A DNA stretch of 9,707 bases from Elusimicrobiota bacterium. Its GTDB lineage: Bacteria > CG03 > SLGR01 > PWQF01. Below, piece by piece: positions 1 to 9,300 of this stretch (its first letter is position 1; every line of letters begins with the position of its first letter). The position numbers were made by a program, and so were the translations under genes. Under the pieces are notes generated by a model that was not told where the DNA came from, did no database searches, and worked only from the letters and a program-made list of their open reading frames with translations. The stretch lies in contig PWQF01000178.1 of NCBI GenBank assembly GCA_003556865.1, forward strand, positions 1 through 9,707, in the 5' to 3' direction.

Positions 1-114
1 ACCCTCCAGGCCCGAACCGGCCTGGATAACCTCATAACCAAGCATCTCCAGGTTATCCGCAAGTACAGATGCCATAATCTCTTCGTCCTCTATTATCAGT
101 ATTTTCTGTGTCAT
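1..114 (-). CDS. Response regulator receiver domain protein, N-terminal fragment (runs off left edge)
   Basis: The minus strand from the ATG at 114-112 reads MTQKILIIEDEEIMASVLAD, then 18 more residues ending at the window edge. Seen: a hydrophobic beta-strand (ILII) directly followed by the acidic cluster E9-D10-E11, then an amphipathic helix and a Gly-Tyr-Glu-Val strand. This is the standard opening of a CheY-like receiver domain. In that family the acidic cluster binds Mg2+ and a phospho-accepting Asp lies near residue 50-55, here outside the window. The output domain is also outside, so it cannot be said whether this is a DNA-binding regulator, a single-domain CheY-like protein or part of a hybrid kinase. 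It lies downstream of the giant gene on the same strand. There is no strong Shine-Dalgarno sequence; only a weak GGGT lies about ten bases before the ATG. The other nearby upstream ATG is out of frame. Confidence 0.85.
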   Translation of the reverse strand, partial: MTQKILIIEDEEIMASVLADNLEMLGYEVIQAGSGLEG

Positions 115-349
115 ATAAGAATACCCGAAAATGCATACAAACTTGCAGGCGCCATACGTTTACCGAGACCGAAATTTCCGGACCCGGGACAAAACCGGTA
201 AAATAACGGATATCTTATTTTTTTTTGCGGGTTTTTATTCATAACTATTTCATTTAAAGTTTAACCAATACTTATTTAATTTTTAACAAGCCGAGTTTAA
301 TATATATCTATTTTTTATCTTTTTTCAAATAACAGACTTCATCACTTCA
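115..349 (-). promoter_or_regulatory. AT-rich intergenic gap between the giant gene and the response regulator
   Basis: This 235-base gap lies between the stop codon of the giant gene and the start of the response regulator. About 210-335 is very AT-rich, with a nine-base T run at 218-226 (A run on the coding strand). It is where a promoter for the regulator would be expected. On the minus strand, TTGGTT followed 18-19 bases later by TTATGA/TATGAA gives only a weak -35/-10-like pair, so no promoter is assigned. I see no GC-rich hairpin followed by T residues on the minus strand after position 350, so an intrinsic terminator for the giant gene is not evident. Read-through into the regulator is possible. 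No small ORF or RNA gene is recognisable. Confidence 0.3.
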
Positions 350-3300
350 TTACTTGGCGCTGAGCATATCGGTGTAGGCGTTAAGGTTCTGTATCAGCGT
401 ATGGTCGGTTCCCCTCCTGCCCCTGAGAGCATTGAGAAGGTAGCGGCTCAATCCCTGGAGCCTGAAATAATCCAGCACCGAGCGGCGCGGACGTCCCACC
501 AGGTCATAGGCCCTTACCACAACCAGCAGATGCTCCACCGCTGCGCTTATTATCCCCACTATGCCTCCTGAACTCCCGGCAGGCGAACTTATCCTCTCAC
601 CCGGAGCCGAAGCACCAGCCGAAGGCGAACTTACCCTCCTGGTGCGCCCAAGCATCTTTTCATAAGAAGAGTGAATCTCTTTTACCTGCTCCATTACCCT
701 GCTTGCCGTTTCAGGTTCAAGACTGCCAAGTGCCTTAAAACGTTTCCTTAAGGCATCATTAAATACCGCCCGGCCGGCAAGAACCCCGAATAAGCCGATG
801 CTGTACTGCTCTGAAACACTCATTGCCTCAAACCATATTTGGCTGGCAAGAAGGCGCTCATCATCATAATCCAGGCTCTCCATATAACTCAGATAAGCCT
901 GCTGCGATACCGAATCAGCTATAACACCCTTAAGCATCTGCTTCATATCCGCATACACATAGGCAGCCACGGACTCAAGGGTTTCAAGCTTACTGCGCAG
1001 AGAAGGATCAAGAGATCCTTCAGAACTATCGTATTCAAGAAGACCCTCTATAAGATCCTCGTAAGATATCCCGGATATGATTTCGGCAATACCCTCATCA
1101 GCCTGGGCGGTTAAAAGGGCCTCGTATACGGGGCGGGCCCCTTCAGGGGAAATTCCTTGATAATCTGCGCTTATTAAATCTTTTATTTTTGCTTCCCCAA
1201 TTCCTATGACCTTATCTGCCGCTCCGTAATATATGATAACACGGTCATCTTTTTTAAGTAAGGAGCCGGAATCCATTTCTGCCGGCACCGCACCGCTGGT
1301 AAATACTACGTTATCAACCCACCCTTTATTCTCCCAATCTTTTTCCGGTTTTAATATAGGCTCTTCGGACCGATAAATTACTTTTTCAGGATTATCAAGA
1401 CTGCTTAAAATAACGCCCAGCATATATGTAATTTCACCATTTAAAAGTGAAACTCCATGGTAGATATGAAGCCAACCTAATTCTGTTTTAATTGCAGGTG
1501 CGCCGCCGCCCAGTTTCCTGCTGTCCCAGCTTCTCTCTCTTGCCTGGGCAAATAGTCGGCTATTTTCCTTCATAAAAGTTTCAGCCTCTCCCGGATTCTT
1601 CTGCTCCATTTCCTTAATCCAGGCTGTAAATTCATTTATGTTTTTAAAATGCATGGAATACATATTTTTACCGCCCATCCTGTGTATAAGAGTTAACCCC
1701 GTTTCTCCCCCGTCAATTAAATATGCATCCTTATTTGACTGCCCCGGAAACAGAAGCCCCAGTCTTTCCCATTTATCCCAGTTACGCCCCACAAAATCCC
1801 TGAGCCCTATGCTGGCAACCCCGATCTGGGCAAGCCGGCCGTCCCAGGCAGTATAGAGCATATAAACCGTATCATCTATAAGCATAAGCCGGGGATCTTC
1901 TACTCCAGACCCGTATTTGGGGTGCGGCTCTTTTCCTACGCCCTCGTAAGAAGCGGCAGGGGAGAAGATCGGAAGGGTTTCCCGTTTAAAATTATAGCCG
2001 TCGCTGCTTACTGCCATTCCTATGCGGTTTATATTATCATCCCCGAAAGCGCGATAAGCCATATATGTAGTTCCGTCTATTTTTAAAGCGGCAGGATTTA
2101 AAACAAACTGCGACTCCCAGGATATCTTTTTATTTCCTTCATTTAAAAAGGTATCTGAACGGGGTTCAAGGACGGGATTTCCTTCGTAGCGCTCCAAAAT
2201 ATCTTTTTTAAAATCTTCAGAGGAACCCGTCTGGTTAAGTTTTTCAATTTTTGATTTTATTCTCAAGATCTCCGAAACGGTCCATAATTGTGAAACAGAG
2301 CCCCGTGCTTCATATGGAGGTTCAGGATTAAACAGCTCCGGCAGGCTGCCTTCTCTTTCAGCAAAATCCAGAAGATATTTAATTTTACTTTTAATTTCCC
2401 TAAGTGCGTTCCGTTCATTCCCGTAAACTTTTAAATAGGAATCGGCATAAGGACCTATGAGCCAGGGCCATACTATACCCTGATGATATACCCGGTCTCT
2501 TAAAACTTCCGGCTCATATGTTTTATATGAGGAATGGTATTTTTCATCATAAGGGGCAAGTGTCCTTAACCCGTAAGGTGTCAGAAGATCTTCTTCAGCT
2601 TTTCTTAAAACTTTTTTTTGCCTTTCCGTATCAAGCAGGCTGCAATTGTGACTGAGAGAAATAAGAAAAAGCGCGTTGGGCCGGACTGCTTCTCCATCTT
2701 TGTCTCCTTCTATTACATCATAAGGAAATCCTGTTTCATAATTCCAGAATTTTTCTCTTATGGAATTCTTTGTAATCTGCGACAGTTCATACCAGTATTG
2801 CGACTGCTCTTCATTACCTAAAAATCTTTCAAATTCCGCAACTATTTTCTGTGCATTATGATAAAGGGCGTTAATCTCCACGGCTTTTCCGTTCCTGGGG
2901 GTCACCGGCCCGGCTCCTTTATCCTTATCTATTTGCGGCCAGGCATCCATCCAGGTAAGAGCTCCATAGGGGCTTTTAATTAAACCGTCTTCGTCTCTTT
3001 TTATTTTAAACTTTGTCCCTTCCGTATAGCTATTAAGAATTTCCCTAACTGCAGGCATCATTTCTTCTATAAAGGCTGTATCCTTGGTTGTTTCATAATA
3101 TTTATAAAGCGCTTCAACAAACCATAAGGAGGCGTCGATGCTGTTATATTTCACATCTCCGTCCGGCTCTACCCTGTTGGGCACCATTCCCTCACTCATA
3201 TAGCGGGAGAAATATCTAAAAACTTTTTTTGCGTCTTCATACCTGCCTGTTGAAAGGAATATTCCCGGCAGGGCTATAAAAGCATCCCTTCCCCAGGCCT

Positions 3301-6300
3301 GAAAAAACCAGGGAAACCCGGCAAGAAGCTTTTCCCCCATTACAAAGGAATCCGCAGCAGTTATGAGCCGCCGGAGCGAAGGAATATCAGTTTCCTTAAA
3401 AAGAGACTCTTCGGGTATCTTCTCAAAAACAATCTTTTCTGTAATGGCTTCTATAAACCCGAAGAGTTCCGCATTAATCTGCGCTGCCGCCGCTTCGCTT
3501 TCAGCCCTCTGCAGCCTCTCCCGCTGCTCCCTTAAGTAACGCCAGCCTTCCGGCCACTCGCGCGGCCTGAATGATGGTGTATTTTTAAAAATCTCTTCAG
3601 CCATATTGAAAAAATCACCACGGCGGCTATGATAAACAAAGCTGCGGTAACCCTGAAACCCGTAATTTTGTAAAAATCTGTAAATCACAAAAAGGGAATG
3701 AAGTCCCGGCCCGTCTATCCTGTTTGCGGCACCGAATGATACCATACGTTTGGTATAGTACTTCAGGTAATCAAGCGGTATAACCTGCCCCTTGTCACTG
3801 TAAAACAGATCAAACTCATAGCTTGAATAAAGAGATTGATATGTCTGTTCTGAAAGCTTTCCTATCTCATAATTTTCACCTATTCTGTAACCTTCACGGC
3901 GGGCCCGGACAATTGATTCGGAATTCAAACCCTGTAACCCTTTTTTTCTTTTTCTACGGAACCTGTATCTAAAAAGAGTTGCCAAAAATAAGAATACCCC
4001 TGCAGCGGCAGAGAGGCCAATATTTTTCAGAGAACGGGCATATTTGCGGTAAAGGTTTTCTTGCTGATAAGCGCCCTCACCCTTTATTATGTAAGAGTTT
4101 TCAAAAGCCCTTTCATAATTATCCGGAACAAAATTTACCCTGTCTATTTTCCCGGGCCCGAACTGCTTATGGTTGAGGCTTATATAATTTACAAGGGATT
4201 CTCTGCTTACAGGTTCAATCCCTTCGTCTTCTATAATGTATGAAGGGATGTGGATATTCTCACCAAGGATACCCCACCTGCCGGTGGTTAGGTTCTTGTA
4301 GGCAACCATAACATGGCCCATTCTGTAATTGAATTTACCATGTCCCGGATGATAAGTTATATAAATTAATTCTGTTTTATATTTATAAGGGCTGGTTTCG
4401 GGACAATTATATTCAAGGGCTTCCTGGGCAAACCGGGCGAAATTGGAGCATACCCCTTTTCTGCTAATAAATAATTCAGTTGGATCGGCAAAAATTGATC
4501 TAGTTAAATTAAATTTCCATTCAGAAACTTCATCATCTATCCCTCCCCTAAAAAAATCTACTACCTTATGAGGCGTATCAAGTCCTTTAAGCAGCTCATA
4601 ATAATTAGCCTTTTCTTCTTTACTTAGCCTCTTCGTTTGAATTTCCCCGTATAAAACCTTTATATGATTTTCAGGAACCAGCCAGAGGGGAATAAATAGG
4701 GATTTATAAGGTAAAGCGGCTTTTTCAATTAAGTAACCCGCTTTTTTAAGAACCGCCTCTGTTTCAGTTTTTTCTGGTTTCGTTAAATCTTTTAAATATG
4801 CATCTTCTAAAAAAAAGTCTCTTTTTTCTCTATTTATCTGGTCTGCACTTTCTGCTGCAATGGGGGCTTGAGAATAACTTAGATTTAAACTGCCGGAAAG
4901 CGGAGCAGGGAAAAAAGAAGCTGCAGAAATTATTAAGAGCGCCGCCAGATTCAAAAATCTGCGGGAAAAAAATCTGCCCTGCTTTTTAATAAACTTCCTG
5001 AATCCCGCGATCAAACCCTTAACATAATAATCCATTGAGGTATAAAGCCCTCTCTCCTGGAGCCCGAGAAGTTTTTTCACCACCCCTACCGTATCTTCCC
5101 ATCCTTCCACTTCCACTGCATTTATTCCCTTTATGTTAAGGACGGGAAAATCATTGGCATTTTCAGAAAATGCGTCTCCGAAATAAACTGTTTCCGAAGG
5201 TTGAAGCTTAAATATTTCAGTAAGTTCTATTAAAGCTGATTCTTTTGTTTTAAGGTTTGCAGTGAGCGGGGTACCGCTGTGGCTCATGTTATAATTAAGG
5301 TTAGCATTTAAGTTATTCTCTTTTAACCTATCCCGGATAAAAGTAATATATTGGATAACTTTTTCTTCCCGGAGGCTATTGGTCCATAATACTACCCTGT
5401 TTTTCTGCAGCTCAATTTCACCCTCAATCCCATACTCCGCTTTTGCCTGCGAAAAAATGGAGTAGATTTTATTTATTTCATCCGGTGTAAAAGTATCAAT
5501 TCGGCTTCTGTACCTGCCGTCTTCATACCAGTATTTTTCGGAGCCGTTACGGGCATATACAATTATTTTTCTCTTTAATTCTTCGGGAAAATAATTCAAG
5601 ACCTGGCTTCTTAACCTTTTTATGCTTCCTCCGCTTACTATAGCGACATTTTTTCCTTTACTTATAATTTCTTCTAAAGCATTAACGGTTTCAGGTTCAA
5701 TTCTTGACCTAAATTCAGAATCATAATCTATTAAGGTGCCGTCAACATCAAAAATAAAGAGTTCCGGTCTATCACCGATAGCTTTAACTGCCTGGCGGGG
5801 AGAAAAGGGTCTGTAGATAAACGCAAATAAAGAGACCGCTAAAAAAACAGGAATAAGATAAGGCGTTGAGATAACCGACTCCGGGAACAGCAGGTCCGGG
5901 GCTCCCTCAAGATAAGGAATAAATATTGGTGGGATAAGAGAATTTAATATTTTATTTTTTTTACTTTCTGAAAGTTCAACGATGCTGGCCCTTATATTTT
6001 CCCTTCCCAAAAGTTTGGCCATAAAAACCCGATGGTTGCCGTCATCATGAACAACATAGCTGCCATCGTTTTTTCTTATAAGTTTAACCGGGGAAGTTTT
6101 ATTTGACAGGGCCAGGTCAAAGTTTTCAGCTAAACGGGCCAGCCTTTTAAAAGAAAGCGAAGGCCTGGAGTAATATTTAATCTTTTCAACGGGAACCGTA
6201 TCTGTCTCCGCACCGGCCATTTTTTCAGCAGCCTCTTCGGGGGATAAAGAACTTAAAAGTGATCTCTGATACTCTGTTTGAGGCAGTTCAATATCTTCAG

Positions 6301-9300
6301 GGAGATAAGTAGAGGCCCTTAAAATATTAGTAACTATTTTTTCAGGCTCAAAGGATTCAGTTAACCGGTAAACCTCTTCTTCCACTTTATCCATCCGGCC
6401 CAAATCCGGAATATCTTTTTTATAATAGGGATGGGTTTGGGGAAGAAGTTCGGTGGCAAGAATAATTTTACGGGGAAGCTCTTTTATCTTGTCAGAATAT
6501 TTTTCTAATATTTTTTCCCTGAACCTTTCTTCGGCCACAATAATAAGTGAAGAATTTTTCAGTTGCTTCTCATTTATTTTTTGAGGCCGGTTTTTTAAAA
6601 TATAGCTGTAAAGCTGTTGATTGTTACGGCCGGCTACCCTTTCCAGCGAAGAACAGATATCCAGCTTAATATTATCAATATGATCTGAAGAATGATAAGT
6701 ACTGCTTACACCTGTTCCCGCAGATTCAACTTTAAAATATTTTCCAAGCATATTGGCTTTAAAAAAATTTTCCAAGCGGTTTGCCGCCAGAACGCTGCGG
6801 AAAATATTTCCCTCGCATACAGTAAGGATGGTTGAAGGTTCAACTTTTTTATCTTCAACCGCTTCAGTAAGAGGATATATTTCTTTTTCGTTATACTCGG
6901 GAAGGTACTCTTTTTTTAAAATATCTCCATCCGGGGTCAGCTTAAGGGATATAAGGCCCCCCGGAGCCAAAGAGGCGTTAAAGCCGGCATCATTAAACTT
7001 ATTTTTAAGCTCCAGTAAAATATTTTGACCTAACCCATTCCTTAAGCTGTAATTCACACCGGATCGGATCTGATTTTCCGCTTTCTTAAAATCCGGGTAA
7101 TTTTCCATGATAGATAAAATATCATCCATTCCCCTCATAAACCCTTCCCTCTTTCCTGAATAAGCCGGCCAGGCTACGTTCTTATCATCCAAACCCACCG
7201 GAGAAAAAACTATTTCCTTTGGAATAACCTTATTTTTTTCCTTCTGAAATATCATAAACCGGGCCATATTTTCAGGGTCCGCACTTAATAAGGCGGTATT
7301 ACCTTCAATAAGAATACCGCCCTCTTCAAGCATGGAGCCCATCTTCTCCAGGGCTTTAAGGGCACGTGAAGGTTTGTACCAGAGGAGTGTATTAAGGCTG
7401 CGTATTACCTTAACCGGTTCCGCAGGTAATTTGTGTTCGGGAAGAGAAAATTCTCCCTCTACAAGATTAAGGTTAGGCTGGGTGTCTGCGATACTCTCGT
7501 AAGGCCTGATTCTTATCTGTCCGGAATTTTCAGGATCCCTTAAAAACTCCCTGTACTCTTCAACTTCCTCAGCCTCCAGACGGCTGCCATAGCGCATAAA
7601 AGAATCATACTGGACCATTAAGACATTTTCATTTTCATCAAAATATACCACTTCACCATTACCGGTATGGGCAATGGCATAAGGAATAAGCCTGTCAACA
7701 GCATAGACATTCAGTTCCGGATTTACCCGGTAGGTTTTAGCGGCCAGCTCCCTGCTGGTTAAGGGAAGACTGGAGCCTATATCCAAAATAGCCCCCGGCC
7801 CCGCTTCCCTTAAGTTCAGATAATTATTATCCATAATCCAATTATCAACTGCCGAAAGGCGCTTATCTGAAGTCCTTACAGGCGTCAGCCTGCTCATTCC
7901 GCTCCTCGTTAAACTCTTTTCTTCTTCCCGCTCTGCTCTATCCGGAAAATATGTTTCTGGAAGATTTTTAATTATTTTATCAACAGCAGTTTCAATTAGG
8001 GAAATCTCTCTGCTTATATCAGGATCAATCCCCCTGCCCTCTCTGACAGTTTCAACCAGTTCTGAATATTCTATAAGGGCGGAAAGGAGGGAAGACGGCA
8101 TATGGGGCTCTGAAAACCCGGCCATATCCTCTCTATGCTTCTCTTTAAGAAGTTTTTCTATTTCTTCATCATTCAGCCCCCCGTACCCACTCTTATTTTT
8201 TTCCCTCTCTTTAAGCGCATCCCATTCTATGAAATTATATTTTTCGGCAGTAGAGCTATAGGGGCCTGCAAGTATTTTCCCTTCATAATCCTTATCAAAC
8301 TGCCCAAATGTGGGATCAATTAAAACAGCTCTTTTATTTTCCTCATATAATGCAATCCAACGGTGAAGTTCAATAAGACTGCCATTCTCATCTAAAACAG
8401 CTCCGGAAACCATTTCTATCCTATCGGGAGCATCTCCCCCTACAGGAAGAGAAAGCATACTTTCCAGAACCCGGGCCATGATATAAGTTGATTCCCGGCA
8501 GAGCCTGAAGCCGCCCCTTTTCTTTATCACTTCCCCGTAAAGCTCCCCGACAGTATCCATAAAAGGCGCTTCCAGGGAGCTGATAAGTCCGTATATATTT
8601 TCCTCTTCCTCAGAACCCGTCCTTAAGCCCGAAAATAAAAAGGATGCAGTTAAAGCTGCATCTGTAAAAGAGAAAGAGAAGAATCCATTTAAATCGGAAA
8701 TACCTGAAAAAATTAATGCCGCACCTGCCGCGCCTACCCCTAAGGCCCCAAGGGCCCACTTCAGGAGAGTATCCAGGCTGATGCTTCCCTTTTCCGTAAA
8801 CTGTATATCAATACCCTCATAATCCAGCTGCGCCAGTAGCTCTTTAGGCTCCTCATACATCACCTTATGCTCGGGCAGCTCATCGGAAGAGATATGTGAC
8901 AGGCGGCCGGAAGATATGTCCAGCTCTATCCCGACACGCTCCACTCCCCCGTTATCAGGAAGATTAAAGGTTATCAGTATGCCGCCGGCTCCTACGTGGG
9001 CAAATCCTAGATCAAAACTGTAGCCGCTCACCCCGCGGCTCTTCTCTTCCTCAAGAACCTTAAGTGAATCCAGCTTCTCATCCAGTCCCATATCCCGGCT
9101 GAGCAGTATGGAAGATAAATTCACTACCACCGCATTCCTTACAGGATCCTCGGTAAGCAGATTCGGCAGGGCCAGAGTGTTGGATACCAGCTCGGAATAA
9201 TCCATCGAAAGCTCATTGCGAATGAAATTATAATAAACCTCCATATCCTCACGGGTATGCTCACTCACACGCGGACTTACCACCACATAAGGAAGCGACA

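Noticed and set aside
115..170. Possible sigma-54 promoter (TGGCGCC...TTTG) upstream of the response regulator
   Set aside because: The GG-N10-GC spacing is not met on the coding strand.
160..226. Inverted repeat TTACCG/CGGTAA (160-165 and 196-201) followed by a run of T at 218-226, terminator-like on the plus strand
   Set aside because: The arms are only six bases with a long loop, the T run starts about 16 bases after the stem, and no plus-strand gene precedes it.
336..350. Short direct repeat ACTTCAT at 336-342 and 344-350 next to the stop codon of the giant gene
   Set aside because: Two seven-base copies in an AT-rich stretch are expected by chance; there is no array or extension.
839..1114. 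Plus-strand open frames of 60-91 codons at several positions (for example 839-1114, 1638-1856, 6753-7028)
   Set aside because: All lie opposite the giant gene. Their translations show no recognisable motifs or domain-like composition, and the opposite strand carries strong family motifs.
370..4591. The two transglutaminase-like modules as an internal duplication
   Set aside because: Sequences around the Cys and His differ (LCRESTYIMA versus VCSNFARFAQ; ELHRWIAL versus MGHVMVAY), and the third catalytic position differs, so a recent duplication is not supported.
6735..6780. Eleven-base repeat GCTTGGAAAAT on the coding strand within the phosphatase module
   Set aside because: The two copies lie in different reading frames and encode unrelated residues (LENFF and LGKYF), so this is coincidence, not a protein repeat.
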